64,000 nt of DNA from Corynebacterium pilosum DSM 20521 = CIP 103422. GTDB taxonomy: Bacteria > Actinomycetota > Actinomycetes > Mycobacteriales > Mycobacteriaceae. The notes under the pieces were generated by a model. It searched no databases. It had not been told where the DNA came from and saw only the letters and a program-made list of their open reading frames with translations. Numbering within the stretch: the first letter of the stretch is position 1; every line of letters starts with the position of its first letter. This document shows positions 9,501 through 18,779 of the stretch, piece by piece. Location of the stretch: the NCBI RefSeq assembly GCF_000373805.1, contig NZ_KB892439.1, positions 152,398 to 216,397 of the forward strand, in the 5' to 3' direction. A program made the translations under genes and the position numbers.

Positions 9501-10180
9501 GCGCGAGAAATATCATCAACCAACTTTCGGTTACCCTCAATCCCGGCCAAACCGTAGCCCTTGTTGGCCCGACAGGTGCCGGTAAGTCGACCGTCGTGAA
9601 ACTCATTGCACGTTTTTATGACCCCGTTTCGGGGGTGGTCACGGCCTCCGGTTCAGCAATCCCCAGCTTTCCTGTCGCCCAGTGGCGTCGTGAAGTCGCC
9701 CAAGTGCCCCAGGAGTCCTATCTTTTCCCAGGCACGGTGGCCGAAAACATTGCATATGGGCGCGACGGGGCCACCGATCACGAAGTAGAACAGGCCGTCG
9801 CTGCCATCGGCGCCTTGCCGGTCATCGCGGCGATTCCCGGCGGATTCAACCACCGCGTCGGCGAACGCGGGCGGGGACTTTCTGCAGGACAGCGCCAGAT
9901 CATCGCGCTGGCCCGGGCTGAGCTGATGCAAGCACCCATCGTGCTTCTCGACGAAGCGACCGCCACCTTGGACCCGGCCACAGAGCAGGCGGTGCTCGAC
10001 GCCTCGGGCAAAACGGCCTCCGGGCGCACTGCGGTGATCGTGGCACACCGTCTAGCAACCGCTTTAAGGGCTGATCGGATACTAGTTATCGACAAGGGAC
10101 GTATCATCGAAGACGGGTCGCATCACTCCCTCCTCCGCCAGAACGGAAGGTATGCCCAAATGTGGCGAACTAACCACTAA
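6515..10180 (+). CDS. Fused two-module ABC exporter (TMD-NBD-TMD-NBD)
   Basis: This single 1221-residue chain contains a complete ABC exporter: membrane domain 1 (about residues 20-320), ATPase 1 (330-570), membrane domain 2 (about 650-930) and ATPase 2 (960-1220). Most bacterial exporters of this type are two half-transporters. Walker A motifs are GGPGAGKS (near 370) and GPTGAGKST (near 1018); signatures are LSGGQRQ and LSAGQRQ. After Walker B, module 1 has Asp where the catalytic Glu is expected (MILDDATS), whereas module 2 has DEAT, so site 1 is probably degenerate. The substrate is unknown. GTG is taken as start; GAAGGAAG lies 12 bases upstream. Confidence 0.9.
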   Translation: MQSSASSGARLITRILARRPWVATLAFGSAILAVLLQVTVPALTGQAIDVATGTASGSIPTIAWLMVGIAVVQYLAQIIRRWSAGHLSIGAQHLLRVELLDSLNALDGPGQDKIVTGQIVSRSISDLNQFQSVLAMGPLALSRAIQLVVTVGVMLTMSIPLTVLSLAFLPVILWIANRSRKTLYAATWENQQATADLAEHVEQTVSGVRVVKAFGREARAVDTLEQLGRRLYAVKMRAAKLTARFRPLLSQLPNFALVITIVLGGLLAIRGAITVGEFVAFTAYLTTMTSTMSMLTNTYVAIQMGMSSVDRLNEVVNLRPERTEPSSPLSLADEPLGIAFDAVDFADDGHQVLKDFTVRVTPGETVAVVGGPGAGKSMAVQLAGGFYTPDAGTISLVGARDYPYERLHSHDIRTAVTCVFDEAFLFSTTIFDNIAMGLDVSEAEVARAAHLARADEFIDDLDDGYQTVVGERGLTLSGGQRQRVALARALLSRPKVMILDDATSAIDAENEKIILDNLRAELRETTVIAIAHRQSTVERADRVLIVDDGQVIADGPREKIVASPAYTALMAPAEHPEEHTPALPVPTQEELWPVVDKPDTGPRVVATGSRHGAVITETEDLKARVEAPPPADEQPKLDPEDLTRHDSTFRIRRLFTAVRGLIAAVVALLIVGVVADLAFPTLVRAAIDRGIVAADTRTLWLVAGLAALVVLTSWASNAWMTVLASRSGERLLYGLRLRSYAHLQRLGLSFFESHLSGRIMTRMTTDIDTLSNFLQTGLAQAIVSLGTLVGVSVMLVATDGSLTLVAVSVVPVIIVVTIIFRVLSRRYYTAARMQVSAVNGQFAELIGGIRTSQMHLLETRTHDSFTAESDKYRRLRMRSQLLVALYFPGMQAISQIMTAVVVGIGATRVAAGDLSVGVVVAFTMYLGQLYGPIQQLGQLFDSWQQATVSFSRISELLAADTTVPDTGTNPGAHEAAQGPIAFEDVSFRYGEAETSGARNIINQLSVTLNPGQTVALVGPTGAGKSTVVKLIARFYDPVSGVVTASGSAIPSFPVAQWRREVAQVPQESYLFPGTVAENIAYGRDGATDHEVEQAVAAIGALPVIAAIPGGFNHRVGERGRGLSAGQRQIIALARAELMQAPIVLLDEATATLDPATEQAVLDASGKTASGRTAVIVAHRLATALRADRILVIDKGRIIEDGSHHSLLRQNGRYAQMWRTNH

Positions 10181-10302
10181 AGGGGGTGAGTAGACTGGAT
10201 TAGTAAAGCATCATCCGGCTGTGTTCACACACTTGTCGGATGGACAATTAAAGTCGAATGACAACCATCACAACGCACCAAGAAATGAGGCGAGCATCTG
10301 CC

Positions 10303-13300
10303 GTGAGCAGCGCTAGTACTTTCGGCCAAAACACCTGGCTGGTTGACGAGATGTTCCAGCAGTACCAACAGGATCCATCAAGTGTGGATGCTGAGTGGCG
10401 GGAACTCTTCGAAAAGAACGGGGCCCCTAAGTCTGCTAAGGAAGTGACCGCACCCACCGCTGGTGCCGGAGCTGCCAAGTCTCCCTCCAAAGAACAACAG
10501 ACTCGCGAAACCAAGGTCGATGAGGCCGTCGACAAGGCGGTAAAGCCAGCGGTCAAGACTCCAAAGCCAAAGAAGAGCCCTCTGGACCGCATCCAGGAAG
10601 CACCAGAGGCTGAAGAGCGTCAGCTAAAGGGCACCTTCAAGGCCATCGCGAAGAATATGGACGAGTCCCTGTCCATCCCAACGGCCACGACCGTGCGCGA
10701 CATGCCGGTCAAGCTCATGTTTGAAAACCGCGCGCAGATCAACGATCACCTGAAGCGCACCCGTGGTGGCAAGATTTCCTTTACTCACATCCTCGGCTAC
10801 GCAATCGTGAAGTCCGCGATGATCCACCCGGCGATGAACGTGCGTTACGAGCTCAAGGACAACAAGCCTTTTGTTATCCAGCCGGAGCACATCAACCTGG
10901 GCCTGGCCATTGACCTGCCTCAGAAGGATGGCTCCCGCGCACTGGTGGTTGCGGCGATCAAGGAGTGCGAGACCAAGTCTTTCTCCGAGTTCGTCGATGC
11001 TTATGAGGACATCGTCGAACGCGCCCGCGAGAACAAGCTGAAGCTTGATGACTTCTCCGGCGTGACCATGTCTCTGACCAACCCAGGCGGTATCGGCACC
11101 CGCCACTCTATCCCACGCCTGACCAAGGGCCAGGGCTCCATCATCGGCGTTGGCGCCATGGATTACCCTGCCGAGTTCGCTGGTGCTTCCGAGGATCGTT
11201 TGGCTGAGTTGGGCGTCGGCAAGCTCGTTACGCTGACCTCCACCTACGATCACCGCGTGATCCAGGGCGCAGAGTCCGGCGAGTTCCTGCGCGACATCTC
11301 GCAGCTGCTTGTCGACGACAAGTTCTGGGACGAGATCTTCGAATCGATGGAGATCCCTTACGCTCCAATGCGTTGGGCACAGGACCAGCCAAACACCGGC
11401 CTGGACAAGAACACCCGCGTGATGCAGCTGATCGAGGCCTACCGCTCCCGCGGCCACCTGATGGCTGATACCAACCCAATTCGTTGGGAGCAGCCAGGCC
11501 TGCGCAAGCCGGATTCCCGTGACCTGCAGATGGAAACTCACGGCCTGACCCTCTGGGATCTGGACCGCACCTTCCACGTCGGTGGCTTCGGCGGCAAGGA
11601 AACCATGACCCTGCGCGAGGTGCTCACCCGCCTGCGCAGCGCCTACACCCTGCACGTCGGTGCTGAATACACCCACATCCTGGACCGCGATGAGCGCGAA
11701 TGGCTACAGGACCGCCTGGAGGCTGGCATGCCGAAGCCATCCAACGCGGAGCAGAAGTACATCGTGCAGAAGCTCAACGCTGCCGAAGCTTTCGAGAACT
11801 TCCTGCAGACCAAGTATCTCGGCCAGAAGCGCTTCTCCCTCGAGGGCGCAGAAACCCTGATCCCACTGATGGATGCCGTGATCGATACCGCCGCAGGCCA
11901 GGGCCTCGACGAGGTTGTCATCGGTATGCCTCACCGTGGTCGCCTCAACGTGCTGTTCAACATCGTCGGCAAGCCAGTGCGCACCATCTTCAATGAGTTT
12001 GAAGGCAACATGCAGTCCGGCCAGCAGGGTGGTTCTGGTGACGTGAAGTACCACCTCGGCTTCGAGGGCGAGCACGTCCAGATGTTCGGCGACAACGACA
12101 TCAAGGTCACCCTCACCGCGAACCCGTCTCACCTCGAGGCTGTGGACCCTGTCATGGTGGGCCTGGCACGTGCGAAGCAGGACATCCTGGACAAGGGCAA
12201 GTCCGAAGACGGCTACAGCGTTGTGCCACTGATGCTGCACGGCGACGCCTCCTTCGCAGGCTTGGGCGTGGTGCAGGAGACACTGAACATGTCCCAGCTG
12301 CCTGGCTACACCGTCGGCGGCACCGTCCACGTCATCGTGAACAACCAGATTGGCTTTACGACGACGCCTGACTCCGGCCGTTCCACCTACTACGCCACCG
12401 ACCTGGCCAAGGGCTTCGACTGCCCTGTCTTCCATGTCAACGGCGATGACCCTGAGGCCGCTGTGTGGGTTGCCCGCCTGGCTACCGAGTACCGCCGCCG
12501 GTTCGGCAAGGACGTCTTCATCGACCTAATCTGCTACCGCCTGCGCGGCCACAACGAGGCTGATGACCCAACGGTGACCCAGCCGAAGATGTACGAGAAG
12601 ATCCACAACCACGACTCGGTGCGTACCCGTTACACCAACGACCTTGTTGGCCGTGGCGAGCTGACCGACGAAGAGATCGAGATCGTCGAGCAGGACTTCA
12701 ACGAGCAGCTGGATGCAGTCTTCGAGGACGTCAAGTCCACCGAGGGCAAGCCAAGCGAGCAGACGGGTATCACCCACTCGCAGGAGCTGACCAAGGGTCT
12801 GGATACCTCCATCTCCCAGGAAACCCTGGAGTCCCTGTCCGGTGCGTACGCCAACCTGCCAGAGAAGTTCACCCCGAACAAGCGCGTCGGTTCCGTCCTG
12901 AAGAAGCGCGGCAACTCTGCAGACCAGGGCGACATCGACTGGGCATGGGGCGAGCTGCTGGCCTTCGGTTCCCTGGCTGCCGACAACGGCAAGCTGGTGC
13001 GCTTGGCCGGTGAGGATTCCCAGCGCGGTACCTTCACCCAGCGCCACGCGGTGCTTTACGATCCGAATACCGGCGAAGGCTTCAACCCGCTGCACCAGCA
13101 CGCGGTTGATGCTGGTAACGGCGGTAAGTTCCTCGTGTACAACTCCTCCCTGACCGAGTTCGCGGGCATGGGCTTCGAGTACGGCTACACCGTGGGCAAC
13201 GAGGACGCAGTTGTTGCATGGGAGGCACAGTTCGGCGACTTCGCCAACGGTGGCCAGACCATCATCGACGAGTACGTCTCCTCCGGTGAGACCAAGTGGG

Positions 13301-14001
13301 GCCAGCTGTCCAGCCTGATCCTTCTTCTGCCACACGGCTACGAAGGCCAGGGACCGGACCACTCCTCCGCACGCATCGAGCGCTTCCTGCAGCTGTGCGC
13401 TGAGGGTTCCATGACGGTTGCTCAGCCAACCACCCCGGCTAACCACTTCCACCTGCTGCGTCGTCAGGCTCTGGGCCAGATGAAGCGTCCACTGGTCGTC
13501 TTCACCCCGAAGTCCATGCTGCGCAACAAGGCCGCTGTGTCCCAGCCAGAGGACTTCACCGAGCAGACCTCCTTCCGCTCCGTGATCAACGACCCGAACT
13601 TGGTTGATGCCAAGAACGAGAAGATCGGCGACACCGACAAGGTGACCACCGTCCTGCTCTGCTCTGGCAAGATCTACTACGAGCTGGAGAAGCGCCGCCA
13701 GAAGGATGAGCGCGACGACGTCGCTATAGTTCGTATCGAGATGCTGCACCCAATCCCATTCAACCGCTTGGGTGAGGCATTCGAGCACTACCCGAACATG
13801 AAGGAGCTGCGCTTCGTCCAGGACGAGCCAGCAAACCAGGGTCCATGGCCGTTCTACCAGGAGCACCTCAAGGAACTCCTGCCGGACCTGCCAGAGCTCC
13901 AGCGCGTCTCCCGCCGTGCACAGTCCACCACCGCAACCGGTGTGTCGAAGGTGCACCAGATGGAAGAGGAGCAACTGATCGACGAGGCATTCGCCAAGTA
14001 A
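10303..14001 (+). CDS. odhA: 2-oxoglutarate dehydrogenase E1/E2 fusion (OdhA)
   Basis: The enzyme decarboxylates 2-oxoglutarate with thiamine diphosphate in the TCA cycle and carries a succinyltransferase core. The N terminus [17 protein letters not shown] matches corynebacterial OdhA. A linker rich in Lys, Pro and Ala (about 45-100) precedes the E2-type domain, which has the motif [10 protein letters not shown] near residue 315 and no lipoyl domain. The E1 part follows, with [28 protein letters not shown] and NNQIGFTT. The lipoyl domain is supplied by another protein, AceF, in this group. I chose the GTG start from homology; an in-frame ATG at 10258 would add 15 residues. Codon use is strongly biased, fitting high expression. 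Confidence 0.97.
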   Translation: MSSASTFGQNTWLVDEMFQQYQQDPSSVDAEWRELFEKNGAPKSAKEVTAPTAGAGAAKSPSKEQQTRETKVDEAVDKAVKPAVKTPKPKKSPLDRIQEAPEAEERQLKGTFKAIAKNMDESLSIPTATTVRDMPVKLMFENRAQINDHLKRTRGGKISFTHILGYAIVKSAMIHPAMNVRYELKDNKPFVIQPEHINLGLAIDLPQKDGSRALVVAAIKECETKSFSEFVDAYEDIVERARENKLKLDDFSGVTMSLTNPGGIGTRHSIPRLTKGQGSIIGVGAMDYPAEFAGASEDRLAELGVGKLVTLTSTYDHRVIQGAESGEFLRDISQLLVDDKFWDEIFESMEIPYAPMRWAQDQPNTGLDKNTRVMQLIEAYRSRGHLMADTNPIRWEQPGLRKPDSRDLQMETHGLTLWDLDRTFHVGGFGGKETMTLREVLTRLRSAYTLHVGAEYTHILDRDEREWLQDRLEAGMPKPSNAEQKYIVQKLNAAEAFENFLQTKYLGQKRFSLEGAETLIPLMDAVIDTAAGQGLDEVVIGMPHRGRLNVLFNIVGKPVRTIFNEFEGNMQSGQQGGSGDVKYHLGFEGEHVQMFGDNDIKVTLTANPSHLEAVDPVMVGLARAKQDILDKGKSEDGYSVVPLMLHGDASFAGLGVVQETLNMSQLPGYTVGGTVHVIVNNQIGFTTTPDSGRSTYYATDLAKGFDCPVFHVNGDDPEAAVWVARLATEYRRRFGKDVFIDLICYRLRGHNEADDPTVTQPKMYEKIHNHDSVRTRYTNDLVGRGELTDEEIEIVEQDFNEQLDAVFEDVKSTEGKPSEQTGITHSQELTKGLDTSISQETLESLSGAYANLPEKFTPNKRVGSVLKKRGNSADQGDIDWAWGELLAFGSLAADNGKLVRLAGEDSQRGTFTQRHAVLYDPNTGEGFNPLHQHAVDAGNGGKFLVYNSSLTEFAGMGFEYGYTVGNEDAVVAWEAQFGDFANGGQTIIDEYVSSGETKWGQLSSLILLLPHGYEGQGPDHSSARIERFLQLCAEGSMTVAQPTTPANHFHLLRRQALGQMKRPLVVFTPKSMLRNKAAVSQPEDFTEQTSFRSVINDPNLVDAKNEKIGDTDKVTTVLLCSGKIYYELEKRRQKDERDDVAIVRIEMLHPIPFNRLGEAFEHYPNMKELRFVQDEPANQGPWPFYQEHLKELLPDLPELQRVSRRAQSTTATGVSKVHQMEEEQLIDEAFAK

Positions 14002-14026
14002 CAGCGCTTCTAACGGCATAGAAGTT

Positions 14027-14070
14027 GGCCGCGCCTGACAGTGATTGTCGGGCGCGGCCTTCTTTTGTTC
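14027..14070 (+). terminator. Rho-independent terminator after odhA
   Basis: A long GC-rich hairpin begins 25 bases after the odhA stop codon. The arms GGCCGCGCC and GGCGCGGCC pair perfectly, and the inner GACA/TGTC extends the stem. It is followed directly by TTCTTTTG. This is a textbook intrinsic terminator for the plus strand. Confidence 0.9.
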
Positions 14071-14121
14071 TTTGGTTCCTGAGCCCGAGTGCCGCCCCAC
14101 TCCCGCAGCCTGCTAGAAACC

Positions 14122-14266
14122 TAAACCGATATAGTCCTCGCTACATAGTGCGGGTCGCTTATTGAAAAGCGAACGGCATCACGCAGTATGTGGCGAGGAC
14201 TATATCGGTTTACGAAGTGGAGGGGCGGACTCGAGCACTATGTGGCGAGGACTATATCGGTTTGCG
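14122..14266. repeat. Palindromic MITE/REP-like repeat, locus 1, with an extra half unit
   Basis: A 91-base element (14122-14212) begins and ends with inverted copies of a unit containing ACCGATATAGTCCTCG, extending inward to CACATA. The centre contains GCGGGTCGCTTATTGAAA. A third, solo half unit (14237-14266) repeats the right arm after 24 bases. The same element, with the same conserved centre, occurs at 34256-34351. It sits between the convergent ends of odhA and the lipoprotein gene. No transposase is encoded nearby. It is best described as a non-autonomous palindromic element; its activity is unknown. Confidence 0.9.
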
Positions 14267-14271
14267 CAAGA

Positions 14272-15033
14272 CTACCTAGAGGACGGCTTATCGCTGGTGG
14301 TCGCCTCTTGGTCATAGACAGAAGAGGAAGTACTCAACCAGTCCGAGACTACGGCGGACACCGAACCCTGGCGGCGCGCGCGTGTGATCAGCTTGTCTAT
14401 CTCTTCAGAAGACAAAGACCGCGTCACATTATTAATCGCAGACATTTCCGCCCGGGTAAAGAGTTCCTTGTTAAATACCGGAACAATATTTTGTGGCAGG
14501 TAATAGTACTCGTCGCCCTTGCAGCCCTGTGCTGGTGAGGGGTCCGTCGTCGTCACGTTTCCTGGCAGCGACCCGACGAATTCGTCGTAAGTGCGCTGCG
14601 ATAAGTCGTTGTAGTTCGCGTCGGCAGCCCCGCCGGAACCCGAACCCAACCCGAATTCCTCCGTGATCTCATCCGCGGCCTCCGGGTTCATGGAGCCAAG
14701 CAGCTCCCCGGTGCAGCCCACGATGAAGTTCACCTCGCCCTCTTGCAGCCTGGACATCCGGCCCTGAGCAGCGGGATCAGTTTCCAGCGCCAGGCTGGAG
14801 TTGCGTTCCTGGCCCAGCAGGGTTTGGTGGTAGATCTCCCCGAGCACCATCTGCTCACTGGATGTTGCGTTGACTGAGATGGAGATGGGGATGTCATGAC
14901 TGTCCACCTCCGCGCTCGAGGGCACCTGCGAGGTACACCCAGACATAACTAACCCCGCGACCAGCACGGACACCGTTGGCAGGATGCGCTTCTTTGAGCG
15001 CTTTCCGATGAGGCGTTGCTGCGGAGTGGCCAC
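14272..15033 (-). CDS. Predicted lipoprotein, solute-binding-like
   Basis: The 253-residue protein starts with a Lys/Arg-rich stretch, a hydrophobic segment and the lipobox VMSGC, with lipidation expected at Cys33, so it should be anchored outside the membrane. The rest (SISVNATSSEQMVLGEIYHQTLL, then FIVGCTGELLGSMNPEAADE) resembles the substrate-binding proteins of the glycine-betaine/OpuAC type, though it is short and has no transporter genes beside it. Two further cysteines (in VGCTGE and AQGCKG) could form a disulfide. It starts at GTG with AAAGGAT about nine bases upstream. Function not established. Confidence 0.75.
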   Translation of the reverse strand: MATPQQRLIGKRSKKRILPTVSVLVAGLVMSGCTSQVPSSAEVDSHDIPISISVNATSSEQMVLGEIYHQTLLGQERNSSLALETDPAAQGRMSRLQEGEVNFIVGCTGELLGSMNPEAADEITEEFGLGSGSGGAADANYNDLSQRTYDEFVGSLPGNVTTTDPSPAQGCKGDEYYYLPQNIVPVFNKELFTRAEMSAINNVTRSLSSEEIDKLITRARRQGSVSAVVSDWLSTSSSVYDQEATTSDKPSSR

Positions 15034-15096
15034 TGTATCCGTATCCTTTCGGCCGCGGGGAAACTCTGAGTCCTACATTAGATCAGAGTGTTGATC

Positions 15097-15639
15097 CTAC
15101 CGGGTCTCGTCGGGGCGTGGCTCACCTGGCTGCGGTGCCTGGCCAGCCTGTGGAGCCTGGGGTGCGTTGCCCTGCAGCGCTGCGATCGCGTCGCGTGCTT
15201 CGGCGGCGCGCTGGGAGGAGCACAGAACGTCGTAACGCCCAGCGATGATCTGGGTGTGGGAGGAGAAGTCGCGGGCGCCACCGGTGGCGCCGTAGCTAAT
15301 AGCAGCAAAGATCAGGCCGAAGATTGCGCCCAAGATGACACCGGTGAGGATCGGCGCCCAGAAGCCCACGGTGAGGATGACCCAGAGCAGACCGAAGAAG
15401 AAGCCCCAGAATGCGCCAGCCAGTGCACCGCCACCTAGGACGCGGCCCCAGGTCAGGCGGCCCGTAATCTTCTCGACCTCCATCAGGTCAACACCGACGA
15501 TGGACAATTCCTGCACCGGGAATTCACGGTCGGAGAGGTGGTCAACAGCGCGCTGTGCTTCGGCGTAGGTGTTGAAACTGCCGACTGGCCAGCCTGCTGG
15601 GCGTTGGCGGACACCACGTGGATTTTGATTCATAGTCAT
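15097..15639 (-). CDS. General stress protein 17M-like membrane protein
   Basis: The 180-residue protein opens with a short domain of the general-stress-protein type (SFNTYAEAQRAVDHLSDREFPVQELSIVG). Two adjacent Gly-rich membrane segments follow (about residues 65-115), then a domain resembling the first in which GRYDVLCSSQRAAEARDAI can be read, and a Pro/Gln/Ala-rich tail. The fold is known from stress-induced proteins, but the molecular role is unknown. A good AAGGAGGA sequence precedes the ATG. It is divergent from the MgtE-N protein gene. Confidence 0.8.
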   Translation of the reverse strand: MTMNQNPRGVRQRPAGWPVGSFNTYAEAQRAVDHLSDREFPVQELSIVGVDLMEVEKITGRLTWGRVLGGGALAGAFWGFFFGLLWVILTVGFWAPILTGVILGAIFGLIFAAISYGATGGARDFSSHTQIIAGRYDVLCSSQRAAEARDAIAALQGNAPQAPQAGQAPQPGEPRPDETR

Positions 15640-15741
15640 TTAGAGAAAATCCTCCTTGAATAATCGAAAATTTTGAAGTACTTTCATTAGGTCAACGGTT
15701 CAAGTACGGAATTTGTTCCGGCCAGGTCTAAAATTATTTGC

Positions 15742-17043
15742 ATGAGTTCGATTACTCGCCTATACGCTGGTCGCCTCGCCGGCCTTCAAGTCCGCGGACC
15801 CGATTATGAGGTGATCGGGCGTGTCAGGGATGTCGTCGTTACGCTCCGCCCGCACCCGCAGCTTTCGCGCGTTTTAGGCCTGGTGGTGGAGCTGGTGAAC
15901 AAACGCCGCATTTTCCTGCCGATGCTGCGTGTCGCATCCATCGATCCCACGGACATCATCTTGGCCACGGGCTCTGTCTCGATGCGCACTTTCCGCGCCC
16001 GCGCCGGCGAACTGACCATTATCGGCGATGTGATTGGCACGCGCGTGTTCACGGACGACCCGGACTTCAAAGAGCTGCACGGCAAGCCCTGCGAGGTCGC
16101 AGACATCGAGATTGAGCAGACCCGCACCCGCGACTGGATCGTCTCCAAAGCGGCGGTATTCACCGATCGTCGGAAGTTCGGCCGCGCACCCACGATGTAC
16201 ACGGTGCCGTGGTCATCGATCGATGGCTTGGACCATGACAGCGCCGTCGCCGAGCAGAGCCACGTGGTCGAGCACATCGCGATGTTCGACGACATGCGCC
16301 CGGCCGACGTCGCCAATTACCTCGCTGACCTGCCCGAGAAGACCATGCACACGCTGGCACGCGAGCTTGACGACGAACGCCTCGCCGACGTGGTCCAGGA
16401 GCTGCCCGAAGATGACCAGAAATCCCTGCTGGAAACAATGGACATCGAGCGCGCCGCGGACGTGCTGGAAGAGATGGATCCCGACGATGCCGCCGACATC
16501 CTGCAGGAGCTGAACTCATCGAAAGCCGAAGTGCTGCTGGAGCTGATGGACCCGGAAGAGTCCGCGCCCGTGCGGCGCCTGATGAGTTTCTCCCCGGAAA
16601 CAGTGGGTGCGCTGATGACCCCGGAGCCACTGGTGCTCACCCCGCAGACCACCGTGGCAGAGGCCCTCGCTTTGGCCCGCGATCCTGATTTGACCACCGC
16701 GCTCTCGTCGCTAGTTTTCGTCGTGCGCCCGCCCACCGCCACCCCGACCGGCCGCTACCTCGGCTGCGTCCACCTGCAGAAACTGCTCCGCGAGCCGCCC
16801 TCGACGCTGATCGGCGGCATCCTCGACCCGGACCTGCCGCAGCTCTACGCCGACGATTCGGAGGAGACCGCCGCGCGCTACTTCGCCACCTATAACCTGG
16901 TGTGCGGGCCGGTGCTTGACGACGATGGCCACCTCCTTGGGGCCGTCAGCGTGGATGATCTGCTGGACCACTTACTGCCAGAGAACTGGCGCGAAGACGA
17001 TCTCCGACCACAGAAGAAACTGCGAGGTGTAAATCATGGCTGA
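15742..17043 (+). CDS. MgtE N-domain/CBS protein without a transport domain
   Basis: This protein of 433 residues has a PRC-barrel-like N-terminal part, then an MgtE N-terminal domain made of short helical repeats (LADLPEKTMHTLARELDDER, LEEMDPDDAADILQEL; about 190-280), then a CBS pair (about 290-425) starting at MSFSPETVGALMTPEP. In MgtE channels these domains sense Mg2+ and gate the pore. The membrane domain is absent, so this should be a soluble regulator or sensor rather than a transporter. The stop overlaps the next gene by eight bases, which argues for co-translation with the DUF1003 protein. Confidence 0.88.
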   Translation: MSSITRLYAGRLAGLQVRGPDYEVIGRVRDVVVTLRPHPQLSRVLGLVVELVNKRRIFLPMLRVASIDPTDIILATGSVSMRTFRARAGELTIIGDVIGTRVFTDDPDFKELHGKPCEVADIEIEQTRTRDWIVSKAAVFTDRRKFGRAPTMYTVPWSSIDGLDHDSAVAEQSHVVEHIAMFDDMRPADVANYLADLPEKTMHTLARELDDERLADVVQELPEDDQKSLLETMDIERAADVLEEMDPDDAADILQELNSSKAEVLLELMDPEESAPVRRLMSFSPETVGALMTPEPLVLTPQTTVAEALALARDPDLTTALSSLVFVVRPPTATPTGRYLGCVHLQKLLREPPSTLIGGILDPDLPQLYADDSEETAARYFATYNLVCGPVLDDDGHLLGAVSVDDLLDHLLPENWREDDLRPQKKLRGVNHG

Positions 17044-17596
17044 GTACAACCGCTCCGATCTCGAGACTCCTAGCGGGGCGAAACGCCGCCGACTGATCCG
17101 CCTCGACGACGAAACAATCGGCGCCGGTGCCGAGAAAGTTGCCCGCTTCTTCGGCACCGGCCGCTACCTGATGTGGCAGACCGTGGTCGTGGTTTTATGG
17201 ATCGCGTTGAATATCGGCGGTTTCTGGTGGCAGTGGGACCCCTACCCCTTCATACTGCTGAACCTGGCGTTTTCCACCCAGGCGGCCTATTCCGCTCCCC
17301 TGATCCTGTTGGCGCAGAACCGCCAAGAGGACCGTGACAAGGTCACGTTGGCGGCCGACCGGCGCCGCGATGAGCAGACGAAGGCGGATACAGAGTTCCT
17401 CGCACGTGAGCTGGCCAGCGTGCGCCTCTCTATGGGCGACATGGTCTCCCGCGACTACCTCCGCCACGAACTCGACGACGTCAAGAGCCTCCTGGAGCGC
17501 ATTGAGGCAAAGCTCGATGATGCCTCTGCCGAAGACAATGAGACCTTCCACGACCTGGCTGAACCTATCCAGGGCGAGATCAGCAATAAATCTTAG
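17036..17596 (+). CDS. DUF1003 family membrane protein
   Basis: The 186-residue protein has two central membrane segments (about residues 45-65 and 72-92) with the family-typical ILLNLAFSTQAAYSAPLILLAQNRQ and DRDK following. A helical, charged C-terminal half contains likely coiled coil (residues 110-165). DUF1003 proteins have been linked with cyclic-nucleotide or metal-related membrane functions, but no mechanism is known to me. It overlaps the MgtE-N/CBS gene by eight bases, so the pair probably works together. Confidence 0.9.
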   Translation: MAEYNRSDLETPSGAKRRRLIRLDDETIGAGAEKVARFFGTGRYLMWQTVVVVLWIALNIGGFWWQWDPYPFILLNLAFSTQAAYSAPLILLAQNRQEDRDKVTLAADRRRDEQTKADTEFLARELASVRLSMGDMVSRDYLRHELDDVKSLLERIEAKLDDASAEDNETFHDLAEPIQGEISNKS

Positions 17597-17638
17597 GGTT
17601 TATTGACTGGGCGCGCTCGCCTATACTAAAGGACCACA

Positions 17639-18772
17639 ATGACCACTTTGACTGAATCCGCTGTACGCAGCGCGCTATCCCGCGTAGAGGATCCCGAAAT
17701 TGGCAAGCCGATTACCGAACTGGACATGGTGGACTCCATCCAGATCGACGGCAACAATGTCTCCGTCGAGGTGTTGCTCACCATTGCCGCTTGCCCCATG
17801 CGCAACACAATCAAAACCAACACCCGCGCAGCCCTAGAAGATATCGAGGGCGTGGGCGAGGTCACCGTCACCATGGGGTCGATGACTGATGAGCAGCGCA
17901 AGGCCCTGCGCCAACGCCTGCGTGGCGATGCCACCGAGCCTGAGATCCCGTTCGCGCAGCCGGGCTCCACAACCCGCGTGTTTGCTGTGGCATCGGGGAA
18001 GGGTGGCGTCGGCAAATCCTCGATGACGGCCAACCTGGCTGTCGCCATGGCTTCTCGCGGTTTGAAGGTGGGTATCGTCGACGCCGATATCTACGGCCAC
18101 TCCATCCCAGGCCTGATGGGTTCAACAGAACAGAGCCCTACGATGGTCGAGGACATGATCATGCCACCGATCGCGCATGACGTGAAGCACATTTCCATCG
18201 GCCAGTTCGTCGAGGGCAACTCCCCCGTCGTCTGGCGCGGGCCGATGCTGCACCGCGCTCTGCAGCAGTTCCTCGCCGATGTTTTCTGGGGCGACCTAGA
18301 CGTGCTGTTCATGGACCTTCCACCTGGAACCGGCGACGTGGCCATCTCGGTGGCGCAGCTTGTGCCCAACGCAGAGCTGTTGATCGTGACCACCCCGCAG
18401 GCCGCGGCCGCAGAGGTCGCGGAGCGTGCCGGCTCCATCGCGCAGCAGACCCGCCAGCGCGTCAGTGGCGTGATCGAGAACATGTCCGCCATGGTCATGC
18501 CGGATGGGACCGTCGTCGATGTCTTTGGTGCAGGCGGCGGCGAACAGGTCGCGGAACGGCTCACCGTGCTCACCGGCGGTAACGTTCCGTTGCTCGGCTC
18601 GGTTCCGCTTGATCCGCAGCTGCGCGTTCAGGGCGACGAGGGCACTCCTGCCGTCTTGTCCCACCCCACCAGCGAATCGGCGAAGGCGATCAATGAAATC
18701 GTCGAAAAGCTGATCGTGCGCAAGGACTCGCTCGCCGGCAAGTCCCTCAACCTAGGTGTTGCTGGCCGCTAA
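17639..18772 (+). CDS. Mrp/NBP35-type P-loop ATPase (Fe-S carrier)
   Basis: The product has 377 residues, with an N-terminal MIP18/DUF59 domain (about 1-85, containing the Cys of AACPMR) and a ParA/MinD-like ATPase domain. The deviant Walker A is GKGGVGKSSMT, and MDLPPGTGD follows. Such proteins bind and transfer iron-sulfur clusters. After ENMS, where many homologues carry CxxC, this protein has AMVMPDGT, without cysteine; I recall the same in other actinobacterial homologues, so cluster binding may differ. The gene converges with tatB, leaving seven bases between the stops. Confidence 0.93.
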   Translation: MTTLTESAVRSALSRVEDPEIGKPITELDMVDSIQIDGNNVSVEVLLTIAACPMRNTIKTNTRAALEDIEGVGEVTVTMGSMTDEQRKALRQRLRGDATEPEIPFAQPGSTTRVFAVASGKGGVGKSSMTANLAVAMASRGLKVGIVDADIYGHSIPGLMGSTEQSPTMVEDMIMPPIAHDVKHISIGQFVEGNSPVVWRGPMLHRALQQFLADVFWGDLDVLFMDLPPGTGDVAISVAQLVPNAELLIVTTPQAAAAEVAERAGSIAQQTRQRVSGVIENMSAMVMPDGTVVDVFGAGGGEQVAERLTVLTGGNVPLLGSVPLDPQLRVQGDEGTPAVLSHPTSESAKAINEIVEKLIVRKDSLAGKSLNLGVAGR

Positions 18773-18779
18773 TTATTAG

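Noticed and set aside
12526..14100. Long minus-strand open frame (524 codons) opposite odhA
   Set aside because: It arises from the strongly biased codon use of odhA; product is Val/Leu/His-rich without domains.
14188..14538. Plus-strand open frame of 116 codons beginning in repeat locus 1
   Set aside because: It is composed of repeat arm and antisense lipoprotein sequence; the lipoprotein with its lipobox on the minus strand is clearly the real gene.
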